The notes below the pieces were generated by a model, which worked only from the letters and a program-made list of their open reading frames with translations, was not told the origin of the DNA and did not search any database. 64,000 bases of DNA, taken from positions 13,532,413 through 13,596,412 of the forward strand of contig NC_050472.1 of assembly GCF_013373865.1 (NCBI RefSeq), given 5' to 3'. This DNA comes from Monomorium pharaonis. Lineage: Eukaryota; Arthropoda; Insecta; Hymenoptera; Formicidae. A program made the position numbers and the translations under genes. This document shows, in pieces, positions 1 to 12,011 of the stretch; positions within the stretch are counted from its first letter, which is position 1, and each line of letters starts with the position of its first letter.

Positions 1-1258
1 GAGCAACTTCTTAGGGTGCCTAGATTGCAATCTGGAACAGGAAAACAGCAGGCATCTGCTGTTTATAAAACTCTTGCTAAATGGGGTCTTCAGAACTATA
101 TTAAAGTATTAGTTTTCGATACAACAGCAACGAATACTGGAAGATTTAGCGGTGCGTGCGTTTTGATAGAAATTTTTTTAGAAAAAGATCTTTTGTATTT
201 ACCTTGTAGACATCATATATATGAAAGCATTCTTAGAAGCGTTTTCGAGGAAAAAATGGGTAAAACTACAGGTCCAAATGTATTAATCATAAAAAATTTC
301 AAAACGCTTGGTCTGGAATCAATGTTCATAATTTTTAATCTGGGATTGAAAACAAAAAGGTCAAGAGACACTTGAATCAGAACAATGTAACTCGAATTCT
401 TGATTTTGTTACTTTGAGGGAACAGCAACCTAGAGAGGATTATAGAGAATTTTTAGAATTAACAGCAATTTTTCTTGACAAAGCACCATCTCGTGGAATA
501 TCTTTCCGTGTTCCGGGAGCCATCCATCATGCAAGGTGGATAGCCAAAGCTATTTATTGTTTAAAAATCTTTCTGTTTCGTGGTGAATTTGTATTATCAC
601 TACAAGAAGAAAATGCGATCTATGATATTTGTATTTTTCTTGTCAGTGTATGTTTTTGTGCGCCTTCTGCTGCCAAAGCACCGTATCTGGATTTCACGGT
701 TCTTTCGAAACTTTTTGAATATCAAGCTATCGATCGTGGTATTTCTCGTGTTGCTTTACAAAAACTAAGAAATCATTTATGGTATTTGGGCTCTGAAGTT
801 GTTGCATTAGCTTTCTTTGATACAAATTTGTCATTTGAATCAAAAATAAAAATGGTTAATGCTTTGAATTGCGAAACAGAATCGTTAAACAAAAATAAGA
901 AGCGAATAAAATACAAATCGATAAAATTCCAGAAATTGTTAACAACGGAATTGAACAATTCGTTTCCACCAAAACTAGAGGATTTTTCAAAAGATTTGTA
1001 TTAAATGATGAATTCCTTAAGACAGAACCGTTGATGTGGCATAAAAATGAAAGTTTTGTAAAAGATCTGAAATTAGTAAATAAATTGAGAGTTGTAAATG
1101 ATTCGGCTGAGAGAGGGGTCGAGCTTATGGAAGATTATAATAAATTATTGACGAAAAATGAGCAACAGGAACAGTATGTACTTCAGATTATAAGTGATTA
1201 TCGTCGAAAGTTACCAGGATATAAAAAAGAGATTTTATCTCAGCGTCGAGATTTGTAG
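1..1258 (+). pseudogene. Decayed DNA-transposase-like gene, 5' end outside window
   Basis: Protein-like sequence runs through three frames in turn (about 16-375, 372-1004, 1031-1258), so at least two frameshifts break it. The first part has a FDTTATNTG motif and, about 60 residues on, CRHH; an acidic Asp motif followed by C-x-x-H is typical of RNase-H-fold cut-and-paste transposases. The middle part (FRVPGAIHHARW, then a long hydrophobic helical region with HLWYLG and ALAFFD) looks like the C-terminal half of the same protein. The reading is open at base 1, so the N-terminus lies upstream. I do not assign a superfamily. It is a mobile-element gene remnant and not a host enzyme; no terminal repeats are visible within the window. 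Confidence 0.6.
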
Positions 1259-1637
1259 TAAAAAGAAGTGATTTTCACATTTTCCTCGGAAATCATTAGT
1301 CGTACGAGAAAAAGTAGTACATGATAATATGCGCATTTTTAATAAATCTACAACTTTTGTACAATACTTTTTTGCATATAATTAATATTACGCAAGATAA
1401 ACAAATAAAATTGATTTTTTCTGTAATTTTATTTTTTTCAATTTTCAAGGTCCTGGAGGCACCCTTTTTCTTTATTCGATTGAGCTGAGATTTTATAGAA
1501 ATTATTTTTTCATAAAATGAAACCAAACTGGGAGATAGCGCAAAGAAAATTCAAACTCTGAGGAATAAGAGTCACCCTAATGTACATACATGCTCATATA
1601 CATGTATATACGTACATACATATGTATATAGACATTA
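1259..1637. other. AT-rich, no gene seen
   Basis: Non-coding sequence with a short alternating TA/CA-type run (about 1580-1635, repeated gtacatac/atatgtata words). Nothing else recognised. Confidence 0.5.
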
Positions 1638-2795
1638 TTGGTCCCGAATTTTTTGCTTAATATTTAACTCGTGTAATTCAATTGTTAAGCTGGCAGCAGC
1701 GCTGGTTCTGGATACTTGGCCGCCCGTGTGCAAACCTATTTTTCGCCGCCCCGCGTTATTCCGTTAAAATTTTTTTTCACATTATGTGGGGTATGTTGTA
1801 ATTATTTTTACACATTATTATCGTTTTACAAATTGGAAGATTTTGTTTCTTAATTTTTATAAAACATTAAGACTCCGAGGGTAATCTTCGGCCGCCCCCT
1901 TAATCCGGCCGCCCGCGTGCGGGGCACGCGTTTGCCCTCCAGGACCGGCACTGACTGGCGGTGCTAACGCACTCACAAGAGTAAAGTATCTTAATAAAAT
2001 TAATTGTTACATCGACTTTGATATCAAAATGATTGTCTATCTGCTTTTAAAATAGCCTGACCCCAAATTTTTTACTCAATATTTAACTTATGTAACTCAA
2101 TTGTTTAGGTGGGGATGATGACGCGCACACATGAGTAAAGTACTTTAGAAAAATTAATTGCTGCATCAATTTTAATATAAAAATAATCATCTATTTATCT
2201 GCTACTAAAATATTTTGGTCACGAATTTTTTGCTCAATATTTAACTTGCAACTCAATTGTTAAGTTGGGAACGCGTAGCCTACGCACTCACAAGAATAAA
2301 GTATCTTAATAAAATTAATTGTTACATCGACTTTGGTATCAAAATGATTGTCTATCTGCTTTTAAAATATTCTGGCTCCGAATTTTTTACTCAATATTTA
2401 ACTTATGTAACTCAATTGTTCAGGTGAGGATGATGACGGGCACACACGAGTAAAGTACTTTAGAAAAATTAAATGCTGCATCAACTTTAATATGAAAATA
2501 ATCATCTATTTATCTGCCTTACCTACGCAGCGTAGGCAAAAAATTCGGGACCAGGATATTTTAAGAGAAGGTAAATAGACAATCATTTTGATCTCAAAGT
2601 CGATACAGGAATTAATTTTTTAAAGATACTTTACGTTTGTGAGCGCGTTAACACCGTCACCTTAACAATTGAGTTACAGAAGTTAAATATTAAGCAAAAA
2701 ATTCAGGACCAAGATATTTTAAAAACGGATAAAGAGATTATTTTAATACCAAGGTCAATGCTGCAATTAATTTTTTAAAGGTACTTTATTCTTAT
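1638..2795. repeat. Tandem-then-inverted repeat array (~160-170 bp unit)
   Basis: The unit starts near a cccgaattttttgct word, continues through aactcaattgtt, then a cactcacaagagtaaagta segment, then a catctatttatctgct segment. It recurs head to tail at about 1638, 2056, 2221 and 2372. From about 2535 the orientation flips, and two inverted units follow (2540-2710 and 2711-2795). The switch point carries a cctacgc/gcgtagg mini-palindrome near 2522-2537. Copies differ by substitutions and small indels, so this is an old satellite-like or foldback cluster. A 257-bp MITE interrupts the first unit. Confidence 0.75.
1697..1953. mobile_element. hAT-like MITE inside the array
   Basis: Left end CAGCGCTGGTTCTGG and the reverse complement of the right end CAGTGCCGGTCCTGG match at 12 of 15 positions; the CAG-G start is typical of hAT. 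Flanks 1689-1696 (GCTGGCAG) and 1954-1961 (ACTGGCGG) look like a diverged 8-bp target duplication. Removing the insert restores the neighbouring repeat unit. The interior is GC-rich (ggccgccc on both sides), unlike the surrounding AT-rich DNA. Confidence 0.65.
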
Positions 2796-4193
2796 ATTTT
2801 TGTGAATTATAAGAGTTTTTAAAGTTATTTTGCAAATTTAAAAATTTTATTGTATATTTTATAAGTATTTGATTGAAGAAGTACTTTTAAGCTTGTTGTG
2901 TATGGTTAACTTCTTATTATTCCATTTTCTCTTATACCGTTACAGTATAACGATTCTGTACCAATACTTTGATAATTTAATATTTTTAATATACGTTTAC
3001 AGTATCTTAAAGCACAAAATGAGCAGAGACTCTGATGTATTTGTTTTTCTGTTTATGCATTTTTTTATTAGTATAGGTGCTAGCGTCACATAAACCTGGC
3101 ACCCTCACTTTTGTTCTTAATTTCCTGCGAACAAATAGCAGCAAGAAATTCGGGACTAAAGTAAAAAAATTAGCAGATAATTAGCAAAAGATTATACCGC
3201 ATGTCTGAACTTTTTTTTGTGATAGGAGAGCTAAGATTCACTGAGGTTTCAGTCAAAGTTTATAGAATATTAAAAAAAAAACATGATAAAGATATAGACT
3301 TGACCTTGAATAACATCGACAAGGTCATCTCAATCTCAATTTTTAATTTGATATGGACTTTAAAATTGTCTTAAAATCTCCATATATATTATTTTTGAAA
3401 ATAAGATACCTGACACTGATGACTACAAAATGAGTGAAATCACGATAAAGTTACTTTTTTCAAAAAAAGGTACAAAAAAAGTATACGCGCGCAAAAAACG
3501 TCCTCAGTTGGACAGGGAAGGAAAAATCATTGTAACCGCAGAATCAAGTACGAAACGTACATTACAAGGAAATTGCTCAGTCAAATTTTGAACGTTATGT
3601 GTGTATAAAGTGTATATGTAGTTCTTTTTATAGTAAAAAGTATATTATTTCTTCGTCACGTCACCTCGCGCCATGTTAATCTATTACATTGATGTACTTT
3701 TTTACATTAATAATTACAGACACGCGCTATTTAGACTTTTATTTTTTATTTTATTTTATTATATCAGCTTTATTTACTTTTTAAAAATAAATTATAATAT
3801 TCTTCTATACAAATTATTATTTTATTTCGCAATAACAGCTGATCACAAAGTTAATACAGCAAGAGAATCAATCAGCATCACGAAAAAGAAATGACTATTA
3901 TACAAATAGTTTTAACAACTCTTTTTTATGTTAATATTTCTTAATCCTTACACACATAATGTTAAACAGTCATTATAATATTTATTAAGAAGTATTATAA
4001 ATAAAACAAGGCAGCTAACATTTATTCTAATAACACAAAGTGAATCAAGTGAGAGAACCAATCAGTATCATGGAAAAAAACTGCATGTTTTCAAAATTAG
4101 ATTGAGAATAAAACATTTATTGGACGTAATGGACATCGTTTAAGAAACCAAGATAGGCGAACTTAGTAGAGATACTACGTCAAACTTGGAATA
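2796..4193. other. AT-rich non-coding stretch with a small duplication
   Basis: No gene recognised. A roughly 45-bp segment at 3846-3896 (acaaag, then gagaatcaatcagcatca) reappears diverged at 4036-4086. The segment near 3330-3385 resembles, inverted, a piece of the repeat at 25190-25250 (caatctta, atatgg, tctta words), so part of this DNA is old repeat material. Confidence 0.4.
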
Positions 4194-6752
4194 AAATAAT
4201 ATGATAAACAGGTCAATGTATCGAGCCAAGACAAATTTTCTTAATGCATTATAATTAATTAGATAAACATTATATAATTATAAACGCGACTAATAACAGT
4301 GTTAAAGAAACGTTTCGACTATACTTAGTTCTCTTCAGTCATAATACACTACCAATATGTAAGAACTTAAAACATGATTAAAATGATGGACACAACAATA
4401 TAATTAAACAGTTAAACAAGATGGCCATTGAACAATCATAAAACAGCTCATTGCGTATCAAATTATGCCATAATAAATAAAAACGTAAACCAATCAATAA
4501 TATAATTAAATAAATAATAAAATAAAAAATAATGAAAATTTTTCGTAAGTCGGTTTTTATATTAAAATAAATTTATAAGATTGAAAACGATGGAAACTGT
4601 GTTATGAATAACATAAACTAGTATGCGTATTGCAGAAAACTGTAAACTTATATATGTTAATCGCAGATCTTAAAACACAATATTAAAAAGAGCAACAACA
4701 CACAAAGTATTCGACAAAGCGCTAAAGACAAGCGTAACGTTCGGTAGTCAGAGGCAAAATGAGCGAGACTTATTTTCCGTTAGTCATTTTCGACAAAATG
4801 TCAAACAAACAATAATAAGAATTGTCAAGACACTCCGTGTCCTTCTGTAAATTGATGCCGTTAACTTGCTCCTTAATATGAATCATTTCTGAAATTAACC
4901 TTTTTTGGTTCAGAATCTTGATTCAGAATCTAATATTTTAACGTTATTTCAATCAAACACGTGGTTATTTTTTAGCATGTGTTCTGTTACCACGGAGTGT
5001 TTCGACAATTCCAATTTAAAATTATTCGCATGTTCTTTAATCCTGGTACTTAAATGTCTTTTGTCTGTCTTACATATGACGCGTTACAATTTTTACAGCA
5101 TATTTTGTAGACAATATTATTCATTAGATTTATATCGGTTATGTCCTTCTGCACCCTGATGAACACGTTCAATTTATTGAGTCATCGAAAGCCATAAACA
5201 AATCTTTAACAAAAGATGAGGCTGTTTCAGATATGTGTCTGATATAAGGTAATACAAAATACTTTTTCTTTATGCGTTGACTTTCAGTTTTAGCCTGATT
5301 AGTTTGAGAGTCTGTGAGTTCCACTTGATTATTGAAATCTTCTTAAGTCTGTTATTAATTTCATGAAAAACAAGATCTAGTGGATAACCGTTGTCCAATA
5401 ATATATTGGCAAAATTTTAGATTTTTTTGCCAAAAAAATGAATCTGACAACATAACTGCTCTATCTATTAGACTATAGATTGTTCCTATTTTGTGACAAC
5501 GAGGATGATGCGTAAAAAACGACAAATATCTTCCCGAAAACGTATCTTTATGGAACCAATCAATTATGATCTTGTTGTTCTCTACTCTCAACAAAAGATC
5601 CAAAAAGCTGAGACAACGGTCTTTTTTATGTTTTCTAAAGTAAACTGAAGTCTCACATGGAAGCTGTTAAACATGTTGACAGTTTCGATGGTTTTTTGTC
5701 AGGGATACAGATAATAGGATATCATCTACATATTGATAATAAATTGGAATTTCGAATTTTAATGCTTTCAACGCTTTGTTCTCGAGATCCTGCAACACTA
5801 GATTAGCCATAATAGGTGACAGAGGTGAGCTCATCGGGGTTTCAAATGTTTGCTTACATATTTTATTGTTAAATGTGAAAAAGGTTGACGAAAGAATGAA
5901 ATTAATGGCATGTATAAGATTGTCTAACGGAATGGAGGTATTATTTTCAATAAATAAGTCCACCTATTTTTAATGCTTTGTACCGCAAGATCTCGAGGTA
6001 TATTTGTAAATAATGAAGTTGCATCCAACGATATTAAGATATATGTTGACGGTATATAGTTTTACCCGAGAGAGCGTCATACAATCTGAAACTGTCCATG
6101 GCGTGTCTATTGTAAACGGGTAGGCTTTCTTTAATGATTTTATGTATGTAGTTCGCAAGTGGGTATAAGGCAGTGTTTACCGATGAAACAATAATTCTTA
6201 AAGGTGTGTTCGGTTTGTGAATTTTAGGAAGGCCTTAGGTAAATTGGAGTCGCTTGAATGAAGCGCCCAATAGGTTTCTTTCTGAACAAACCCTTTACGT
6301 AACCACTCCCTTAACATATTGTTTAAATTTCTTTCCAACATGCAACTCGGATCTTTTGTAACCATCGTGTAAGTGTTTTCATCTTGCAGAATTTCTTCCA
6401 TTCTTGTAATATATTCCTGTTTATCCAAAGCGACAGTGACGTTACCTTTGTTCGCTCTAGTAAAGATAACATTGGGATTCTCCTTGCAAAATTCAAAGGT
6501 TGTTTTATGTAATTTTAACAGCTCTTTATCAATGTTGTTGACTATATGATTCTTTGTTAGAAAACTATGTAGTTGTAGAATGACCGCACTTCTCATTTTG
6601 GTTATTGCTTCTAGGTCCATATATTTGTTAAAATTTTTTATATCCTTTATGACCTCGTGGACGGTACATTTTTTATTGAATCGAGGAGGAAAGCAAAAAT
6701 TACTAATTGTACTACCTAATTGTAGTAGATTCGAGACTGTTTCCGGGATATG
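4194..6752 (-). pseudogene. Penelope-like retroelement, longer arm (RT + GIY-YIG)
   Basis: Read right to left: an N-terminal region (about 6752-6198) with IPETVSNLLQLG and a FTRANKGNVTVALDK block typical of the start of Penelope-type reverse transcriptases; a broken middle (6158-5970) containing LPVYNR; the catalytic core (5963-5667) with QTFETPMSSPLSPIMANL and the YVDD active-site box; a thumb/linker region (5603-5361); a GIY-YIG endonuclease-like domain (about 5160-4940, opening IVYKICCKNC, then YVRQTKRHL and RIKEHANNF); and a 3' untranslated region to 4194. Frameshifts separate the blocks. Penelope elements encode RT joined to GIY-YIG and commonly leave inverted or partial-tandem copies. 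Confidence 0.88.
4313..4338 (-). ncRNA. Mirror copy of hammerhead-like core
   Basis: On the minus strand CTGAAGA (4338-4332) precedes GAAA (4316-4313), the same spacing logic as the right arm, but the intervening stem reads GAACT...AGTC and pairs less well. It is probably a decayed version. Confidence 0.3.
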
Positions 6753-8563
6753 GCTCCTCGGGATCTTGCGATACAGAGCATTAAAAATAAGTGGACATTT
6801 ATTGAAAATAATACCTCCATTCCGTTAGACGATTTTATACATGCCATTAATTTCATTCTTTCGTCAACCTTTTTCACATTTAACAATAAAATATGTAAGC
6901 AAACATTTGAAACCCCGATGAGCTCACCTCTGTCACCTATTATGGCTAATCTAGTGTTGCAGGATCTCGAGAACAAAGCGTTGAAAGCATTAAAATTCGA
7001 AATTCCAATTTATTATCAATATGTAGATGATATCCTATTATCTGTATCCCTGACAAAAAACCATCGAAACTGTCAACATGTTTAACAGCTTCCATGTGAG
7101 ACTTCAGTTTACTTTAGAAAACATAAAAAAGACCGTTGTCTCAGCTTTTTGGATCTTTTGTTGAGAGTAGAGAACAACAAGATCATAATTGATTGGTTCC
7201 ATAAAGATACGTTTTCGGGAAGATATTTGTCGTTTTTTACGCATCATCCTCGTTGTCACAAAATAGGAACAATCTATAGTCTAATAGATAGAGCAGTTAT
7301 GTTGTCAGATTCATTTTTTTGGCAAAAAAATCTAAAATTTTGCCAATATATTATTGGACAACGGTTATCCACTAGATCTTGTTTTTCATGAAATTAATAA
7401 CAGACTTAAGAAACATTTCAATAATCAAGTGGAACTCACAGACTCTCAAACTAATCAGGCTAAAACTGAAAGTCAACGCATAAAGAAAAAGTATTTTGTA
7501 TTACCTTATATCAGACACATATCTGAAACAGCCTCATCTTTTGTTAAAGATTTGTTTATGGCTTTCGATGACTCAATAAATTGAACGTGTTCATCAGGGT
7601 GCAGAAGGACATAACCGATATAAATCTAATGAATAATATTGTCTACAAAATATGCTGTAAAAATTGTAACGCGTCATATGTAAGACAGACAAAAGACATT
7701 TAAGTACCAGGATTAAAGAACATGCGAATAATTTTAAATTGGAATTGTCGAAACACTCCGTGGTAACAGAACACATGCTAAAAAATAACCACGTGTTTGA
7801 TTGAAATAACGTTAAAATATTAGATTCTGAATCAAGATTCTGAACCAAAAAAGGTTAATTTCAGAAATGATTCATATTAAGGAGCAAGTTAACGGCATCA
7901 ATTTACAGAAGGACACGGAGTGTCTTGACAATTCTTATTATTGTTTGTTTGACATTTTGTCGAAAATGACTAACGGAAAATAAGTCTCGCTCATTTTGCC
8001 TCTGACTACCGAACGTTACGCTTGTCTTTAGCGCTTTGTCGAATACTTTGTGTGTTGTTGCTCTTTTTAATATTGTGTTTTAAGATCTGCGATTAACATA
8101 TATAAGTTTACAGTTTTCTGCAATACGCATACTAGTTTATGTTATTCATAACACAGTTTCCATCGTTTTCAATCTTATAAATTTATTTTAATATGAAAAC
8201 CGACTTACGAAAAATTTTCATTATTTTTCATTTTATTATTCATTTAATTATATTATTGATTGGTTTACGTTTTTATTTATTATGACATAATTTGATACGC
8301 AATGAGCTGTTTTATGATTGTTCAATGGCCATCTTGTTTAACTGTTTAATTATATTTTCGTGTCCATCATTTCAATCATGTTTTAAGTTCATACATATTG
8401 GTAGTGTATTATGACTGAAGAGGACTAAGTATATAGTCGAAACGTTTCTTTAACACAGTGTTATTAGTCGCGTTTATAATTATATAATGTTTATCTAATT
8501 AATTATAATGTATTAAGAAAATTCGTCTTGGCTCGATACATTGACCTGTTTATCATATTATTT
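6753..8563 (+). pseudogene. Penelope-like retroelement, 5'-truncated inverted arm
   Basis: Begins abruptly within the RT at the PRDLAIQSIKNKW block, next to the N-terminal part of the opposite copy. It then carries the catalytic core (6750-7085) with the YVDD box, the linker (7149-7391, shifted frame 7354-7584) and the GIY-YIG-like segment (about 7600-7815; a frameshift or lost base lies in the QTKRHL stretch). It has the same breaks as the left arm, including termination after NCQHV. The 3' untranslated region ends at 8563 in ttatcatatta. Confidence 0.87.
8415..8442 (+). ncRNA. Candidate hammerhead ribozyme core in Penelope tail
   Basis: CTGAAGA (8415-8421) fits the CUGANGA box. GACT (8423-8426) can pair with AGTC (8435-8438) as stem II, directly followed by GAAA (8439-8442) and cg. 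Hammerhead motifs are known in the terminal repeats of Penelope-like elements. I could not lay out convincing stems I and III, so activity is not claimed. The left-arm copy (4313-4338, minus) keeps both boxes but has a damaged stem II. Confidence 0.4.
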
Positions 8564-9568
8564 TTGCTTAGTATTAACGAGCCCTTTATAATTGTTTGTA
8601 TTGTATGTATGAATAAAATTTTTCAATTTGATATTTAAAAAATGCATCTATGCAGAATGTTTTAGTTATCACTATACTCACTTTTGGAAAGCTGCCGTTT
8701 CTCAATTTGAGCAATTCTATAGTTTATGTTACATGTACTACATTGGTGAATTTCGGAACACAACCTAAATTTCATAATTTTTTAACAAGCTCTTGTTAAA
8801 AAAAAACACTCTTCTGAAGATAATAATTCATCACAATTTTTAAAATTAAAAAATTATCCAACATATGCTAAATATAAATATTTTTAATTTTAAAATCTAT
8901 TGTTCAGTAAAAACAAAATAAGTTTTGTTGTTAATGTTCAAACCATTTACTTTATTATTTCGAAAATTTCCCAAACTTTTCTGAGTAAATAAACTTTCTT
9001 TCCTGAATGTAGACTTTCAAATTGCTAATTGCATAGAATTTAAAGATATTCATTCGTAGCCAAAATTTGTCATTTTTTGAATATTTCCTTTAAAATCCAC
9101 ATTTAAATCACATTTATCAATTTTAGTTTGAAAGGCTCAAAATAAATTTTTAAATTTAAGAATCTGATAAAACATTACAACAAATTCTGTTTATTATTTA
9201 ATTTGTTACTATTACTATCTAATTCATAAAAATGGTTCTTTTCACCCTACAGTAGGATTATACAAAGCACATGTAATTCAATATCAGTATATTGCTGTGA
9301 TATTATCACAAGTCATATCCAAATGAAATAGACAAAAAGTCATAATAATGGCATAAAATTAAATCGTGATTGATGGAAAAGCAATTTTTATTAATCATTT
9401 TGAAATTTTTGGAATATAGACGTCATAATAATTTCTGTTTTACTTGAATATGTGGGTTTAAATTTATCGTATGTAATAGATTTTAAAAACATTTATGTCA
9501 CATTTTATATATAATTAATTTTGCAAAATTCTTTTAGAATTGTTGCATATAAATATGGAATGTTGAAA
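8564..9568. other. AT-rich, no gene seen
   Basis: Mostly A/T runs without coding-like stretches on either strand. If LRRC49 has further 3' exons they could lie here, but none is recognisable. Confidence 0.4.
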
Positions 9569-9711
9569 TCTGTAGAATAAAAGAAAAGTAATATTTTATG
9601 CGTTCTTATCCATACAGTACCGATTATTACAAATCTTTTTAAAAGGTTTGTAATAATTGGTACTGTATGGATAAGAACGCATAAAATATTACTTTTCTTT
9701 TATTCTACAGA
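9569..9711. repeat. Near-perfect 143-bp hairpin palindrome
   Basis: The left arm from tctgtagaataaaag and the right arm ending cttttattctacaga are reverse complements over about 70 bp each with only a couple of mismatches, meeting at tctttttaaaagg near 9640. It could be a palindromic MITE or, if transcribed from the adjacent gene's strand, a long hairpin RNA source. No clear target duplication. Confidence 0.85.
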
Positions 9712-10083
9712 AATTAACATTTTTATTCGATCACATAACATTGTTTTATTACTTTAATTATAAAAAGTTTAATTAATCATTAATTATTATTAAATGTTTG
9801 TATAAAATGTTAATTTCATAAAATTACGTGTTAGTTTTTTATTAACTAAATAATATTAATAAAAACAATTTTGCTTTGTCCTGCATTACATTTGTTACAT
9901 TAAATCTTCTTTGCAATATTTTTTAGTTGTTATGTAGTACATTTTATTTCACAATTATAATAATCATGCTGCGTGGATCATCGTTAACATCACATGGAGT
10001 GGTGAACAACAAATCTCGTAAAATTGGTCCAGCATAGAATGTATTCAATAATTTATCATGTTTTATATATAGATTTGTTATAC
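9712..10083. other. Sequence 3' of LRRC49; possible C-terminal tail in shifted frame
   Basis: On the minus strand, 10081 down to 9944 is open for 45 codons and ends in TAA. It is protein-like (LLNTFYAGPILRDLL, then PCDVNDDPRS). It lies two bases out of frame with the exon ending at 10084. A short plus-strand ORF overlaps it (9966 onward). Upstream of this is AT-rich non-coding DNA. Confidence 0.35.
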
Positions 10084-10454
10084 CTCTTTGCCATTGATAA
10101 CTGCAAGTCCCCAGTGAGCTAATCGAAATATAGCGTACATTTTCCAGTCCTTGGACACAATAGGATTGCCTACATCTATTTGTATACTAGTCAATCCCTG
10201 TATCTCAGCTAAAGCATTCAGTTGACCAAGAAGATTGATGTTAGTTTCTTTAAATACAAAATGCTCCGCATGTGGAAATTTATTCTTTAATTTACTTAGA
10301 ATTTTTGCCACATCATTAAATTGTACATAATTAAATTTTACGACGTTGACGTCTTGAGCCTTTGACATGTCCCAAGTCCTATCTATAAAGCGTAAAGCAC
10401 CTTGACCATATACATTCAGGCATCGACCGACAATCTCTATTAAGTAATCTCCAC
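10084..10454 (-). CDS. LRRC49: LRRC49 orthologue, 3'-most recognised exon
   Basis: Minus strand, 371 bp. A GT-AG acceptor (caattttttag) at 10456-10455 precedes GDYLIEIVGRCLNVYGQGALRFID, then KFNYVQFNDVAKILSKLKNKFPHAEHF, NINLLGQLNALAEIQGLTS and YAIFRLAHWGLAVINGKE. This order matches the conserved C-terminal region of LRRC49. It joins the upstream exon at a split Gly codon (g|gt). The exon leaves phase 0 at GAG|GTATAA, a weak donor; without splicing the frame stops after one more codon. LRRC49 is a subunit of the TTLL1-type tubulin polyglutamylase complex, acting on microtubules of cilia and neurons. Confidence 0.85.
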
Positions 10455-10572
10455 CTAAAAAATTGTCTTGTTTTACATTTCATCTTAAATATTTGAACAT
10501 ATAAAAAAAGTAAATTATTTGCAAAAAAATTTAACAATAAAAACAATTAAAAAATGTAACATTTTAGCGTAC

Positions 10573-11891
10573 CCTGTTCCCTCTCTTTAGGTACTTGTTG
10601 AGAAAATGGACTTGGCGAAGCGAGAGCTCTAAATTTCGCTCTAGCTGTTGCAGCCCTATTGCTTTTATAATATACAATCTTTTTTGTTTGCGCACTTTTA
10701 GTTCTACCTTTATCCTTGTCATATTCATGAGATTTGTGAACATTTTTTGAAATCAATAAAATGTTAGAATCACTTAACAATGATTTACAACTGTCTACAC
10801 TATTAGCCTTTAAACTCAAAGAGCAATATCCAGAAGATTCTAAAGCCGATTTAGAGTGGTAATCATTCTCTCCATTTTTAAATACTTTTGTATCTTGAAA
10901 CGATTTATTATTTAAGTTATTTTTATTTATTATCGCATCATATTTTAATGAGTTTTGCGTCGCAGTTAGTGCTTCTTTGTTGTATGCATAATTCTCATTA
11001 TTTTTAATATAAAAATTTTCTGTAGTAATTGAAGACACATCTTCTGTTACAGTAAATTCGTTATAAACTGTAGGTTTGTCGTAATCTATAGATGTGCCAT
11101 ATATATTAGAAGTAAACAGATGACATTTTAAACCATTTTTCAAACTTTCATGACTCTGTAAACTGTCTGTCTCGTTATCCGACGAGTTCTCAATATGTTC
11201 ACTTCTGAGCAATTTCATTTTACAGTCATTTTCTTTATCATCTTTAGACAATAATTTAGTCTCAAATTTATTGCTTGTTAAACTATTTACTATTGAACCT
11301 AGTATAGGTGGAAGTTTAAATTCCAAAGGATATGATTTCGATGTATCTTCAAATTTAAGTTCTCTCAAATTCTCACTAGAACTACTTCTCCTTTTCATAT
11401 GTATTTTTCGTGCTTCCATATTTTCATTTATTGCGGTGAGACTACCAAAACCTTTTATTTTAGTTTTCTCTAAACTCTTTGGGTTTACAGTAAGAAATTT
11501 GTTTGGACTTTGTGTATGTAATAATATATTAATATTGTTGCTTGTATTATTGCTCGTTACTTTAGTGGAATTGTCGAGCGAAACTTTAGTTTTGGTTCGA
11601 AGAAATTTCCAATTTGTTTTAGCATTTAATATTACTTCTTCTCTACGTACACTCATACAAACTTGTGTACTAAGATCAAGAAACACCGAATTTGATTGTT
11701 CCTTAGAGAATCTCCAAGCCATTGCTGTTCTCCGAATTTGTTCGCTAATTTGCATTGTTGATAAAAGTTGAAGATTTGGCAAATACGAGACAAGAAAAGA
11801 AATGTAATCACTATTTAAAGTTACTGGATTACCGTCTATCGTTATTTCTTTAATTTGCAAGGCTTTTACAATGCTACTCATATCTTCAATT
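10573..11891 (-). CDS. LRRC49: LRRC49 orthologue, large internal exon
   Basis: Minus strand, 1319 bp. The acceptor tttatgtttcag ends at 11892 and the first codon completes Lys with two bases from the exon 30 kb upstream. It starts with the end of the leucine-rich repeats (IEDMSSIVKALQIKEITIDGNPVTL, YLPNLQLL) and a helical LRR-cap segment (ISEQIRRTAMAWRF). About 350 residues rich in Ser, Asn and Lys follow and are likely disordered. It ends at CAG-G|GTACGC (10573|10572); the next intron is only 118 bp. No stop or frameshift is seen, so the gene looks functional. The disordered part is probably the fast-evolving region between the LRR head and the C-terminal domain. Confidence 0.88.
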
Positions 11892-12011
11892 CTGAAACAT
11901 AAAACAACTCGGCCTATATACGTATAAATGTCTACATGTATGCATGTGCAAGCACCTGTGTGCAATGCGTGCGTGCGTGCATGTGTTATTTATCTCCTCT
12001 CTGAAATTATA

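Larger units (their letters stand above)
4194..8563. repeat. 4.4-kb palindrome: two ~1.8-kb Penelope arms
   Basis: Left arm 4194 to about 5995 is the reverse complement of right arm about 6753-8563, separated by about 760 bp that exist only in the left element. Identity is high: an 80-residue translation (5361-5603 minus, 7149-7391 plus) is the same in both arms, as is the GIY-YIG region. Arm homology stops at 4194 and 8563 at the same base of the element (after the tatcatatta word). The two arms share the same frameshifts and stops, so the element was already dead when the arms were made. Confidence 0.9.

Noticed and set aside
5776..5973. Plus-strand 65-codon ORF MFSRSCNTRLAIIGD
   Set aside because: Antisense shadow of the Penelope RT core; it also appears mirrored at 6716-6976.
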